Of a stretch of DNA of 64,000 nt, positions 42,156 through 51,341 are shown one piece after another (the stretch's first letter is position 1; each line of letters starts with the position of its first letter). The stretch is from the NCBI GenBank assembly GCA_900539465.1, contig UQCF01000008.1, positions 58,111 to 122,110 of the forward strand. The letters are read 5' to 3'. The notes beneath the pieces were generated by a model that saw nothing but the letters and a program-made list of their open reading frames with translations, did not search any database and was not told the DNA's origin. Both the position numbers and the translations under genes were made by a program. This stretch comes from an uncultured Ruminococcus sp. (GTDB taxonomy: Bacteria; Bacillota; Clostridia; Oscillospirales; Acutalibacteraceae).

Positions 42156-44606
42156 ATGAATTATAAACTCACAAAAAAGCAGGCAAAGGAGCTTATAGAG
42201 AGCAAGCTTTCTCACTTTTTCGGCGTAAGCCCGGAGGAGGCAACCTATGAGCATTACTATAAAGCGGTTGCGCTTATTGTCCGCGATATGATGATACAGG
42301 GCAGAAACGATTTTTATAAAGAATATAAAAAATCCGACAGCAAAAAGGTTTATTACCTTTGCATGGAGTTTCTTATGGGTCGTTCGCTCAAGAACAATCT
42401 TTATAACTTAAATCTTACAAATACGGTTGCGTCGGCATTAAAAGATTACGGCATAAATCTTGAAAAGATATATGATTGCGAGCCGGACGCAGGCCTCGGC
42501 AACGGCGGTCTCGGCAGACTTGCCGCCTGCTACCTTGACGGACTTGCAACCGACGGCTACTATGCAAAGGGATACTCAATAATGTATGAGTACGGCATCT
42601 TCCGCCAAAAGCTTGTTGACGGCTGGCAGACAGAGCTTCCCGATTTCTGGCTCCCCGGCGGCGAGATATGGCTTGTTGCCCGTGAGGACGACACAGTTGA
42701 TGTAAGCTTTGAGGGCTGGGTTGAGGACCATTGGGATAATGAGTATCACTCGGTTACAATTCACGACAATAAAATAGTCAAGGCTGTTCCGCACGATATG
42801 TTTGTTGCGGGCAAGGACGGCAAGGGCATAAGCGTGCTTCGTCTTTGGAGCGCGGAATCACCCGGTATTGACATGGATATGTTTAACCAGGGCGACTATA
42901 TGCGCGCAATGGAGCAAAACGCAATGGCAGAGGTCATTAGCAAGGTGCTTTATCCTGCGGATAACCACCCGGAGGGCAAGAGCCTTCGTCTTCGTCAGCA
43001 ATATTTTCTTGTGTCCGCTTCTATTCAGGATATTGTCAACAACCATTTGAGACACTACGGCACACTCGAAAATTTTGCAGAGAAAAATGCCATTCATATC
43101 AACGACACGCACCCCACTCTCGCAATCCCCGAGCTTATGAGAATATTCCTTGATGACTGCGGCTATAAGTGGGACGATGCGTGGAAAATTGTTACCGATA
43201 CAATCGCCTACACAAACCACACCGTTATGGCAGAGGCTCTCGAATGTTGGCCGGAGGATCTCTTTAAGAGACTTCTTCCCAGAATTTATGAGATTACAAA
43301 AGAGATTGACAACCGCTTCCGCAGCTTTGTTTGGAACTCCACAAACGACGCCGGCAAGGTTGAGAGAATGGCAATTATCTCAAACGGAGTTGTCAGGATG
43401 GCGAATATGTCTGTTGCGGGCAGTCACAGCGTCAACGGCGTATCGGCTCTTCACTCGCAAATTCTCAAAGACAGCGTGTTTAAAGATTTTTATTCTCTCA
43501 CACCCGATAAATTTAAAAATGTCACTAACGGCATAGCTCATAGACGTTGGCTTTGCCAGTCGAACTCCGAGCTTACAAAATACCTCACCGAACTTATAGG
43601 CGGCGATTTTGTTTATGATGCAAACGCACTTTCAAAGCTCAAAGAGTATGCAGATGACAAAGCGGTGCTCAAAAAGCTTGAAGAAATAAAGCTCGGCAAC
43701 AAAAAGAAGCTTGCGGAATATGTTAAAAAGGCTAACGGCGTTGAGCTTGACCCCAACTCGATATTTGATGTTCAGGTCAAGAGACTGCACGAGTATAAAC
43801 GTCAGCACCTCAACGCATTCCACATTCTTTCAAGATATATTGCGATAAAAGAGAATCCCGACGGTGATTTCACACCTCATACCTATATTTTTGCGGCAAA
43901 GGCAGCCTCCGGCTACTTCATGGCTAAGAAGATAATCAGCTTTATTTGTGCAATTTCGGATATGATTAACAACGACCCAGATATGCGCGGACGTTTAAAG
44001 GTAGTTTATCTTGAAGATTATAACGTCACCTTGGCAGAGAAGCTTATGCCTGCGGCAGATATAAGCGAGCAGATTTCACTCTCCGGCACAGAGGCGAGCG
44101 GCACGGGCAACATGAAGCTTATGATAAACGGTGCGGTTACCCTCGGCACAATGGACGGCGCAAACGTTGAAATTCACGAGGCTGTCGGTGATGACAATAT
44201 TCTCATATTCGGCATGAGCACACCCGAGGCAGAGTCCTTGAAGCATGACGGATACAACCCGATGAATTATTACAGCAACAATTCGGAATTAAGAAAAGTT
44301 ATAGACTTCATAAATTCCGGCATAAACGGCAAAACCTTCCCGGAGATAGGCTCTACCATTCTTCACCACGACCCGTATATGGTTCTTGCCGATTTTGCGG
44401 ATTATGTGAGAATTCAGAACGAAGCAGAAAAGCTTTATGCCGACCGTGACCGCTGGAATAAAATGATGCTGATGAACATTGCCGGAGCAGGCAGATTTGC
44501 GGCAGACAGAGCGGTCAATGAGTATGCGAGAGACATTTGGCACACAGAACCCGTAAAAGGAGCAATCGCATTAGATTCAAGCAAAACAGATAAAAAGAAG
44601 AAATAA
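42156..44606 (+). CDS. glgP: Glycogen/starch phosphorylase
   Basis: An 816-aa PLP-dependent alpha-glucan phosphorylase that releases glucose-1-phosphate from glycogen or maltodextrin. Motifs: YLCMEFLMGRSLKNNLYNL, GLGNGGLGRLAACYLDGLAT, the catalytic-site loop GTMDGANVEI and the PLP lysine in EASGTGNMKLMING. The ATG at 42156 has GGAGG seven bases upstream; a GTG at 42132 is less likely. No other glycogen gene is adjacent. The last residues are Lys-rich. A terminator follows 10 bp after the stop. Confidence 0.96.
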   Translation: MNYKLTKKQAKELIESKLSHFFGVSPEEATYEHYYKAVALIVRDMMIQGRNDFYKEYKKSDSKKVYYLCMEFLMGRSLKNNLYNLNLTNTVASALKDYGINLEKIYDCEPDAGLGNGGLGRLAACYLDGLATDGYYAKGYSIMYEYGIFRQKLVDGWQTELPDFWLPGGEIWLVAREDDTVDVSFEGWVEDHWDNEYHSVTIHDNKIVKAVPHDMFVAGKDGKGISVLRLWSAESPGIDMDMFNQGDYMRAMEQNAMAEVISKVLYPADNHPEGKSLRLRQQYFLVSASIQDIVNNHLRHYGTLENFAEKNAIHINDTHPTLAIPELMRIFLDDCGYKWDDAWKIVTDTIAYTNHTVMAEALECWPEDLFKRLLPRIYEITKEIDNRFRSFVWNSTNDAGKVERMAIISNGVVRMANMSVAGSHSVNGVSALHSQILKDSVFKDFYSLTPDKFKNVTNGIAHRRWLCQSNSELTKYLTELIGGDFVYDANALSKLKEYADDKAVLKKLEEIKLGNKKKLAEYVKKANGVELDPNSIFDVQVKRLHEYKRQHLNAFHILSRYIAIKENPDGDFTPHTYIFAAKAASGYFMAKKIISFICAISDMINNDPDMRGRLKVVYLEDYNVTLAEKLMPAADISEQISLSGTEASGTGNMKLMINGAVTLGTMDGANVEIHEAVGDDNILIFGMSTPEAESLKHDGYNPMNYYSNNSELRKVIDFINSGINGKTFPEIGSTILHHDPYMVLADFADYVRIQNEAEKLYADRDRWNKMMLMNIAGAGRFAADRAVNEYARDIWHTEPVKGAIALDSSKTDKKKK

Positions 44607-44615
44607 TAACATTAA

Positions 44616-44644
44616 GGGGCTGCTTAACGCGGCCCCGATTTTTT
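44616..44644 (+). terminator. Terminator of glgP
   Basis: Stem GGGGCTGC (44616-44623) with GCGGCCCC (44629-44636, one G-T pair), loop TTAAC, then GATTTTTT. Confidence 0.92.
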
Positions 44645-44654
44645 GCCCGATTTG

Positions 44655-45200
44655 AACCCCTCCGTCACGGCTTCGCCGTGCCACTTCCTCTAAAGTGGAG
44701 GCAATATGCGGCTAATCGGCTTATCCCCCCGGAGAAGCTGTCACGAAGTGACTGATGAGGTGAAATCTCACGACTTGATGTTGTTGACGGCGGTGTGTGG
44801 GTACACCGCCCTACGAGGCTCGGGTTTATGTCCTCATGCCGTTGATTCAACCCCTCCGTCACGGCTTCGCCGCGCCACTTCCTCTAAAGCAGAGGCGATG
44901 TGCGGCTGATCGGCTTCTCCTCGAGGAGAAGCTGTCGCGGAGTGACTGATGAGGTGAAATCTATCGGTTTGCTGTCACCGGCGGCGGTGTGTGGGCACAC
45001 CGCCCTACGAGGCTCGGTTTTACGTCCTCACACCGCCGATTCAACCCCTCCGTCACGGCTCCGCCGTGCCACTTCCCCTAAAGTGGAGGCGATATATATG
45101 GCTGCAATCGGCTTCTCCTCGAGGAGAAGCTGTCACGAAGTGACTGATGAGGTGAAATCTATCGGTTTGCTGTCACCGACGGCGGTGTGTGGATGAGGTG
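44655..45200 (+). repeat. Dispersed hairpin-rich repeat, three tandem 194-bp units
   Basis: Units start at 44655, 44849 and 45043 (AACCCCTCCGTCACGG), exactly 194 bp apart; the third is truncated near 45200. In order each contains hairpins CACGGC-ttc-GCCGTG, the palindrome CTTCTCCTCGAGGAGAAG (degenerate in unit 1), GTCAC-gaa-GTGAC and GGCGGTGTG-tggg-CACACCGCC. Related copies lie at 35310-35835 (inverted) and 63858-63970. No transposase or terminal duplication was found. Short open frames through it (e.g. 44900-45196) look non-coding. Confidence 0.85.
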
Positions 45201-45248
45201 AAGCCTTGCGGTTTGATGTTATAGGCTTCCCTGAAGCAGAGGCGACAT

Positions 45249-45275
45249 AAAAACAAGAGCCGCATTTGCGGCTCC
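45249..45275 (-). terminator. Terminator after the DUF4474 gene
   Basis: On the minus strand GAGCCGC (45274-45268) pairs with GCGGCTC (45263-45257), then TTGTTTTT. It ends the M16-lgt-pspC run. Confidence 0.9.
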
Positions 45276-45281
45276 GAAAAT

Positions 45282-46526
45282 TTATTTTTTAAAATAATCG
45301 CCTATTTGAAACGGCAAGCCGTTATCCCATTCATAAGAAACAAGTACGCCGTCTCTTGACGCCTCAATGCCTTCTTTTTCGGCGGCGGCGACAAATAAAT
45401 CTGCCATTTCTTCATCGCGCATTTCGATTGTTCCTTTAACGGTGAGGCTCTCCGGCAAATATGCCTTATCAGATATTTTGAATCCCGTGATCCACCAGTG
45501 AAGCTCGGGTTCTCTTTTAACAAGCTGTTTTTCGCCGTGATAAAGCTCTACGCTCATCACAAGCATTTCATCATCAGAAGCACAGTTATAAAAAGTACCT
45601 TTTGAGCCTATCGGACGGGTATATATTCCTGTCTCAACACCGGGCACAACAAAATATCTGCCTTTCCAAATCTGGAACATCCACTCTTTGTCGTCATATG
45701 TGAATTTGATTCTTTTTGTGGTGAAATCAAGCAAGTTTGTTGTGTAGCAAAGAATGTCATAAAAAAGCATAAATCCGTATTCTCTTTGCCACGCGTTGAC
45801 AGAAGCATAAAGCGTCTGATTGTTCGCATCGTAATCAAAGCCTACTCCCATAATGCCTTTGCCGCCGCTTGAATACAAAATACCGGTCTCGGTGTTATAT
45901 TTTATTCCGGGGTGAAATATCTCGCTTGTTCCGTCCTCATAGGTTATTTTAAAAAGCACATCCTGAATATTGGGGTTCTTTTTGTTCGGCTCGGAATAAA
46001 GCGTGAACTCCTTATATATGTGCATATAAGCGCCGAAAAAGAGGAATATGCTACCCATTGCGCTGTTGCCTTGTTTATAATATTCATCTGCCTTGTCTTT
46101 AAAAGTCTTGCTGACCTTGGCAGGGTCAAGGCTGAAAAGCTTTGTAATTTTTTTGGCAAGTCCGTTGGTCTGCGGCAAAGAGTCTGTTATCAGTCTGCAA
46201 TCTATGATTCCGTTTGAAGTCTCTTTGATTTCGTCAAACATATCCGAAATGCAGCCTGTTACGGTGGTTTTTATTTTCTCATCGTTTATGATTCTTATGC
46301 CGAGAATGCACTCAAACGCATCGTTCACCTTGCCGAGTGTTGCAAGGGCTTTTTCGGTTGAGAGCGGAGTATAGCCCTCGTTATAAATCTTTTCGTAATA
46401 GCTGCCGTATGTGTTCGGTTCTTCGGCTTTATTCGGCTCTGCCGCGCCTGCGGGCAAAGCCAAGCAGGTAAAAATCACAGATAATATCAGCAAAACGGAT
46501 ATTATGCTTCTAATTGTTTTCTTCAA
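45282..46526 (-). CDS. Secreted DUF4474-domain protein
   Basis: A 414-aa protein with a signal peptide (residues 1 to about 28, LPAGAAE). Residues about 210-370 resemble DUF4474: GVGFDYDANNQTLYASVNAW, QREYGFMLFYD, YDDKEWMFQIWKGRYFVVPG and GVETGIYTRPI. The function of the domain is unknown. The N-terminal 180 residues are helical and Lys-rich. The start codon is a TTG at 46526 with AGGAGG upstream. It follows the PspC gene by 20 bp and ends the operon. No sortase or anchor motif is present. Confidence 0.77.
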   Translation of the reverse strand: MKKTIRSIISVLLILSVIFTCLALPAGAAEPNKAEEPNTYGSYYEKIYNEGYTPLSTEKALATLGKVNDAFECILGIRIINDEKIKTTVTGCISDMFDEIKETSNGIIDCRLITDSLPQTNGLAKKITKLFSLDPAKVSKTFKDKADEYYKQGNSAMGSIFLFFGAYMHIYKEFTLYSEPNKKNPNIQDVLFKITYEDGTSEIFHPGIKYNTETGILYSSGGKGIMGVGFDYDANNQTLYASVNAWQREYGFMLFYDILCYTTNLLDFTTKRIKFTYDDKEWMFQIWKGRYFVVPGVETGIYTRPIGSKGTFYNCASDDEMLVMSVELYHGEKQLVKREPELHWWITGFKISDKAYLPESLTVKGTIEMRDEEMADLFVAAAEKEGIEASRDGVLVSYEWDNGLPFQIGDYFKK

Positions 46527-46546
46527 AATTATATCCTCCTGAAATT

Positions 46547-46774
46547 TTAAAAATCAGATTTGTCGCCGTCGTCCATATTTGACACGGGATTTTCGGGCAT
46601 TATAGCCGCAAGAATAAAATAAATTAAAAGGCACGGGAATATTGCCGTGAAGACCGCAACGCAGGCAACTATTGCTCTGACTATTGTCGGGTCAATGTCA
46701 AAATATTCCGCCACACCGGCGCATACGCCGCTTATTTTTTTATCTGTGCTGCTTTTATAAAGTCTTTTGCTCAT
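46547..46774 (-). CDS. PspC-domain membrane protein
   Basis: A 75-aa protein that is just a PspC domain: LYKSSTDKKISGVCAGVAEY, FDIDPTIVRAIVACVAVFTA and a membrane helix ending YFILAAIMPE. PspC domains take part in envelope stress responses in enterobacteria; in Firmicutes the role is unclear. Its start overlaps the end of lgt by 20 bp. Confidence 0.92.
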   Translation of the reverse strand: MSKRLYKSSTDKKISGVCAGVAEYFDIDPTIVRAIVACVAVFTAIFPCLLIYFILAAIMPENPVSNMDDGDKSDF

Positions 46775-47759
46775 CGTTACCCTCCTTAATTTCTGTGACG
46801 TTTGATTCGTCTGCCGTCTCTTTGTTTTTTGAGTTTTCTTCTTTATTCAACTCCTCTTCCGAGAAGTAGTCTATGCCGTCAATGGGTTTCGGGTGCTTTT
46901 TATATTTAACCGTCAGCACAATCAAAGCCGCAAGGCATGCCAGAACTATAATTGCCGAGAGAAGCTGAGATACTCTTATGGTGGTGTTGCCTATATAAAG
47001 GCTGTCTGTTCTGAAGCCCTCGATTATCATTCTGCCGGTACCGTACCAAACCCCGTAGCACAGAGCCGTTTGACCCGAAAAACGGCGGAATTTTTTGGTT
47101 ATTATATAAAGAATGACAAATCCGACCAAGCACCATATTGATTCATAAAGAAACGTGGGGTGAACGGGAAGATTCGGGTCCATTTCAATACCCTTTTGCG
47201 CAAATACGTCTTGGTGAGAGGTGATATAAAGCGCGGTCTTTTTGCTCCACATACCCCAAGGCAAATCGGTGTTCGTGCCGAACGCCTCTTGGTTTGCGTA
47301 GTTGCCCCATCTGCCGATGCCCTGACCGATAAGAAGACTCATCGCCGCCATATCGAGCAGGTTATAAAAATTCAGCTTTCTTATTTTGCAGACCACAAAC
47401 GCAGCGGCAAGTCCGCCGATAATTCCGCCGTAGATTGCAAGTCCGCCCTCCCAAATCTTAAATATGTCGAGCAGATTGTCTTTGTATTTATCCCATTCAA
47501 ACAGGCAGTAGTAAAGCCTTGCGCCGATTATGGCAAAAAGTGTGCTGTAGATGAGAACGTCTATCATTTTATCGAGGTTAATTTTCCATTTATATGCAAT
47601 TCTGCCGCCAAAAAGTACCGCAAGCAAAAAGCCGAATGCGATTATCGCGCCGTACCATCTTATAGTGAAGTCTCTGCCGAAGAGATTAAACTGCGCGAGT
47701 ATTGACGATACGGTAAACCCGCGGTCTATACCCGTGAAATAAACAACGGTTGTGTCCAT
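46755..47759 (-). CDS. lgt: Phosphatidylglycerol:prolipoprotein diacylglyceryl transferase
   Basis: A 334-aa integral membrane enzyme that adds diacylglycerol to the lipobox Cys of prolipoproteins, the step before LspA. Signature RWGNYANQEAFG near residue 140, with WYGAIIAFGFLLAV at the N-terminus, and YESIWCLVGFVIL, GTGRMIIEGFRTDSLY later. Six to seven helices. The C-terminal 45 residues are a charged extension beyond the family norm (KEENSKNKETADESNVTEI). Start ATG at 47759 behind GGTGAT. Confidence 0.95.
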   Translation of the reverse strand: MDTTVVYFTGIDRGFTVSSILAQFNLFGRDFTIRWYGAIIAFGFLLAVLFGGRIAYKWKINLDKMIDVLIYSTLFAIIGARLYYCLFEWDKYKDNLLDIFKIWEGGLAIYGGIIGGLAAAFVVCKIRKLNFYNLLDMAAMSLLIGQGIGRWGNYANQEAFGTNTDLPWGMWSKKTALYITSHQDVFAQKGIEMDPNLPVHPTFLYESIWCLVGFVILYIITKKFRRFSGQTALCYGVWYGTGRMIIEGFRTDSLYIGNTTIRVSQLLSAIIVLACLAALIVLTVKYKKHPKPIDGIDYFSEEELNKEENSKNKETADESNVTEIKEGNDEQKTL

Positions 47760-47834
47760 TTTAATCACCATAGCCTTTCAGACAATATAATTTTTAACAG
47801 TGTGATTTTTTACTCTATAATCTTTTTACTGCGT

Positions 47835-49109
47835 TTATTCTATCGGCAAAATAACCGAGAGCACGCTGTGTTCGTTTTCCATAGAATTTTTGAGAAGCTC
47901 TTCGAGATATTCGGGGGTTATGGTTTTATAAACCTCAAAATCCGTAAATATATCTTCGCCGTCAAAATATGAGAGAACCATGTTGTTCGCAATTTCGTCA
48001 ATGTCGTTAAGACCCATTATCATTCTGCCGTAAAGCTTCTTTTGCGTTCTTGAAAATATCTTTCTGTCTATGCCGTTTGCTTTGAGAGAAGCAATCTCTT
48101 TTTTAATTTCTTCTTCAACCGCTTTCGGGTCGGAGCTTTCACCGCCGAAAAGCACCGCGCTGTAACAAAAGCCCGTAAAATATTCGTATGAAAAAGAGGT
48201 GTTGATAAGACCCTTTTCTAAAAGACGTTTATAAAGCGCGGAGGACTGACCTGCGATAATATCAAGCAGCATATCCATAGCGAGGGCGTGCTTTGCCGAG
48301 ACCTCGGGATTCGCGTGAGCTTCTTTAAAGCCGAGCATAAATTGAGGCGTGCAGACAGAGAGCTTTTCTTCAACATAATGGCTCTTGACCTCTCTCGGTT
48401 CGTCTATGTTCTTTCTTTTTATTTTTTCGCCGCCGTCGGTTTTGACGCTGCTTTCTATAACTTCGGTTACATCGTCTATATTGACGTTGCCCGCTATTGC
48501 GAGCACCATATTACCGAGGTTATAGAAGCTGTTGTAGCAGTCATAGAGCATGTCGGCAGAAATTTCTGCAATGGATTCGCAGGTGCCTGCAATGTCTATT
48601 CTGACGGGGTGTTCGTGATACATCTCTCTGAAAAGGTTAAACATAACCTCCCAATCGGGCACATCCTTATACATCATGATTTCCTGACCGATTATGCCCT
48701 GCTCTTTCTCAACCGTCTGCTGAGTGAAGTAGGGGTGCTGAACAAAATCGAGCAGAATCTCTAAATTCTGCTTAAAGTTGCCTGTGCAGGAGAAGAGGTA
48801 GCCGGTTCTGTCAAAACTTGTGTAGGCATTTGCGGAGGCACCCGTTTTTGCAAAACGCTCAAATGCGTCAAGGTCTTCGCTTTCAAAAAGCTTGTGCTCA
48901 AGAAAGTGCGCCGTTCCCTCCGGGATTGATTTGTACGAGCCGTCTTTTTGAGGAATCAATGTGTCGATAGAGCCGTATTTTGTGGCAAAAATCGCGTATG
49001 TGCCGGAGTATCCGCTTTTTGGCATAACAAGAATTTTGAGCCCTGAGGGGTGCGTTATATCGTAATATACTTCGTCAAGATGCTCGTTGCGTATTTCTTC
49101 AATTTTCAT
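47835..49109 (-). CDS. M16-family zinc peptidase (YmfH-like)
   Basis: A 424-aa insulinase-type peptidase. The inverted zinc motif HXXEH is present as HFLEHKLFES near residue 68, and the downstream glutamate is expected in the following helix (EKEQGIIGQEIMMY). It resembles Bacillus YmfH. It overlaps its partner, which lacks the zinc motif, so the two likely form one heterodimeric protease. ATG at 49109 behind GAGGAGG. Substrate unknown; YmfF/YmfH-like pairs elsewhere have been linked to peptide processing. Confidence 0.92.
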   Translation of the reverse strand: MKIEEIRNEHLDEVYYDITHPSGLKILVMPKSGYSGTYAIFATKYGSIDTLIPQKDGSYKSIPEGTAHFLEHKLFESEDLDAFERFAKTGASANAYTSFDRTGYLFSCTGNFKQNLEILLDFVQHPYFTQQTVEKEQGIIGQEIMMYKDVPDWEVMFNLFREMYHEHPVRIDIAGTCESIAEISADMLYDCYNSFYNLGNMVLAIAGNVNIDDVTEVIESSVKTDGGEKIKRKNIDEPREVKSHYVEEKLSVCTPQFMLGFKEAHANPEVSAKHALAMDMLLDIIAGQSSALYKRLLEKGLINTSFSYEYFTGFCYSAVLFGGESSDPKAVEEEIKKEIASLKANGIDRKIFSRTQKKLYGRMIMGLNDIDEIANNMVLSYFDGEDIFTDFEVYKTITPEYLEELLKNSMENEHSVLSVILPIE

Positions 49110-50376
49110 TGCTTTCACCCTCCTCGCTGCTCTTTAACATATAAACGGTGTCAAGCATAATTGTCTTTGCCGCTCTGATTGCCTGCGAGCGTTCAACGGC
49201 TTTGATTGCCGCGGCACTCTCTTCAGGAGTCTCGGGCTTTTCTTGAAGAATTTGACCCGAATACCAAAGGCACAAGCTCTCGGGTGTGTCGTTAAAGCTT
49301 ATCCTTGCGTCACACTGGCTCTTTATTGAAGCGGAAAAATCATCATCGCTGAAATTGCCCTGTGCCACTTGCGAAAGCTGATTTAAAATTTCGCTTTTTG
49401 CTTTTTCTTCGTTCACGTTTTCAATGCCGCTTTGCACCATAACAATGCCCTTGTAGGCATAAAGCGAAGCCGAGCAATAATAGCAAAGGCTCATTTTTTC
49501 TCTTACTATGCTGAAGAGCTTTGAATATGTGCCGCCGCCGAAAATATCAACCGCAACTCGCATTGCGCTTTGGTTGTCGTCTTTGTCGCGCATACCGGTT
49601 CTGAAGCCCATAACAAGCTTGCCCTGTTTTACGGGCTGGGTTTCGCACACATAATTCGGCTTCGGCAGGCCTGCGAAAAATTCTGTTTTTATTTCGCACG
49701 GCTCGCGCTTAATTCCGGCAAGTTTTTTTAATAAAAGCTCTTTGATAAATTCAGGCTCGCAGCTGCCTACTGCGGTGACCTGCATAACAGATGATTTTAA
49801 AAGATACAGCCACTCAGAGTATATGTCTTTTGCGGTGAGCGCCGAAACCTCTTCGACCGTGCCGAGGCAATTTTTGCCGTATGCTTCGCCGCTGAACATT
49901 ATCTCTTCGCATTTTGAAAGGGCGTAACGGCGTTTGTCACTTTGTTCGGATTCTATTCTTTCTTTAAGAAGTCTCTTTTCATCCTCAATTATATCGGACG
50001 GGAAGCTGTCGCCGTCTTTTATCGGCTCAAAAACAAGCTTAGTTAAAAGAGAAGCACATTCACTGAGTATTTTTTCGTTTTCGAGGGCAAATCTGTCGTC
50101 AATGGCAGTCATATTTATGTTTAAGAGCATAGCTTCGCCCTGCTTTGAAACACTTGCGCTCACTGATGCGCCGTAAAGCTCATCAAGCACACCCTTAAAT
50201 GCGGAAAAATCGGGGTACTCGGCACATCTTCTGTGAAGAAAATACGGCAAAATGGCCTTTGCCGAGATGTTGCCCGCAAGCGGAGTTGCCATTGTAAAGG
50301 TTATGCGGCTTGTCTTAAATCTGTCGGTTTTTACGCCGACAAGACGCACACCGTCTGCTATATCAAAAATTTTCAT
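49099..50376 (-). CDS. M16-family non-catalytic partner (YmfF-like)
   Basis: A 425-aa M16 homologue. At the place of the zinc motif it reads PYFLHRRCAEYPDFSAF, so HXXEH is absent and the subunit is probably inactive, as in heterodimeric M16 proteases. The fold is otherwise complete: LDELYGASVSASVSKQG, VVMGFRTGMRDK-like segment (LVMGFRTGMRDKDDNQ) and DIFGGGTYSKLFSIVREK. It precedes the active partner with an 11-bp overlap. It has its own promoter at 50425-50453 and RBS CGGAGG. Confidence 0.9.
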   Translation of the reverse strand: MKIFDIADGVRLVGVKTDRFKTSRITFTMATPLAGNISAKAILPYFLHRRCAEYPDFSAFKGVLDELYGASVSASVSKQGEAMLLNINMTAIDDRFALENEKILSECASLLTKLVFEPIKDGDSFPSDIIEDEKRLLKERIESEQSDKRRYALSKCEEIMFSGEAYGKNCLGTVEEVSALTAKDIYSEWLYLLKSSVMQVTAVGSCEPEFIKELLLKKLAGIKREPCEIKTEFFAGLPKPNYVCETQPVKQGKLVMGFRTGMRDKDDNQSAMRVAVDIFGGGTYSKLFSIVREKMSLCYYCSASLYAYKGIVMVQSGIENVNEEKAKSEILNQLSQVAQGNFSDDDFSASIKSQCDARISFNDTPESLCLWYSGQILQEKPETPEESAAAIKAVERSQAIRAAKTIMLDTVYMLKSSEEGESNEN

Positions 50377-50424
50377 AAAAAATCCTCCGAATCATCAAGA
50401 GAAATGCTGAATATATACTGTATA

Positions 50425-50453
50425 ATTCTAACATATTATTGGCAAAAAAACAA
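50425..50453 (-). promoter_or_regulatory. Promoter of the M16-lgt operon
   Basis: TTGTTT (50453-50448), 17 bp, TAGAAT (50430-50425) on the minus strand, 49 bp before the start at 50376. Confidence 0.6.
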
Positions 50454-50532
50454 TACTAAATACATTATTTGCCGCATATGCGCCGTTGCTGTGCGCTGTC
50501 TTAGGGGCGCAGCTCAAAACACCTTATTTTTG

Positions 50533-50561
50533 TTGACTTTATGCGCCTTAAATGTTAAAAT
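50533..50561 (+). promoter_or_regulatory. Promoter of the HprK-like/ABC/PqqD/S26 cluster
   Basis: TTGACT (50533-50538), 17 bp, TAAAAT (50556-50561), about 50 bp before the GTG start at 50610. Confidence 0.78.
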
Positions 50562-50609
50562 TAAACCAAATATGCTCAAATATATTTATACTGCGAAAGG
50601 GGCGATTCG

Positions 50610-51329
50610 GTGGCGACATATCGCATTGCGGATATTCCGGCAGAGTATGATTGCAAATACAATACTCTAAAAAGCAGAAGTCAAAAATATCTTACAGAAG
50701 CAGGCGCGGAAAAAGCGCAGAAAATTGTCGTTACCGAAGAATATTACGCTTCAAGAAAAGAGCGTTTCCCCACCGCGAGCGATGAACAGCTCGAATATAT
50801 GGGAACGGGCACATTCTTTTATAAAACGCTCCTTCGCTTTGACGGAATGATGCTGCACGCCTCTGCCGTTGCGGCAGACGGCGAAGCTTATTTGTTTTCT
50901 GCTCCGAGCGGCACGGGCAAGTCAACGCACACCGCGCTTTGGCAGGAGTTTTTGGGCAAAGACAAGGTGCTTATTATAAATGACGACAAGCCCGCAATAA
51001 GAAAAAAAGACGGCGTTTATCTCGCTTACGGCACGCCGTTCAGCGGAAAATACGATATAAGTATAAATGCAGGATTTCCTATAAAAGGGATTTGCTTTTT
51101 AGAGCGTTCAAACGTGAATTATATCGGCAGATTGGACGTTAAAGAGGCTATCGCACCGCTTTTTGACCAGACCGTGCGCCCTGTTGATGAGGAGGGCATG
51201 GAGCTTTTGTGCGAAAGAGCGGACGACCTTTTAAGAAGCGTACCTTTTTACAGAATGGGCTGTAACATGAGCGTTGACGCTGCCGCACTTTCTTACAGAG
51301 TTATGAAATACGGAAAACTTGATTTTTAA
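50610..51329 (+). CDS. HPr-kinase/PEPCK-like P-loop kinase
   Basis: A 239-aa protein of the HprK-related type found beside peptide-modification genes rather than a true HPr kinase. The core has MLHASAVAADGEAYLFSAPS, partly the P-loop SAPSGTGKST (residues 97-106, Lys104), then LIINDDKPAIRKKDG with the acidic pair and YGTPFSGKYDISIN. The N-terminal HPrK domain is replaced by about 75 residues. In paeninodin lasso clusters a similar kinase phosphorylates the precursor; here the substrate is unknown. Start GTG with AAAGGGG upstream. It leads a four-gene unit with an ABC exporter, PqqD and an S26-like peptidase. Confidence 0.85.
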   Translation: MATYRIADIPAEYDCKYNTLKSRSQKYLTEAGAEKAQKIVVTEEYYASRKERFPTASDEQLEYMGTGTFFYKTLLRFDGMMLHASAVAADGEAYLFSAPSGTGKSTHTALWQEFLGKDKVLIINDDKPAIRKKDGVYLAYGTPFSGKYDISINAGFPIKGICFLERSNVNYIGRLDVKEAIAPLFDQTVRPVDEEGMELLCERADDLLRSVPFYRMGCNMSVDAAALSYRVMKYGKLDF

Positions 51330-51341
51330 CGGGGTATAAAT

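Noticed and set aside
44900..45196. Open frame of 98 codons in the 194-bp repeats
   Set aside because: It lies within hairpin repeats, has no ribosome site, and related frames at 35360-35742 come from the same DNA on the other strand.
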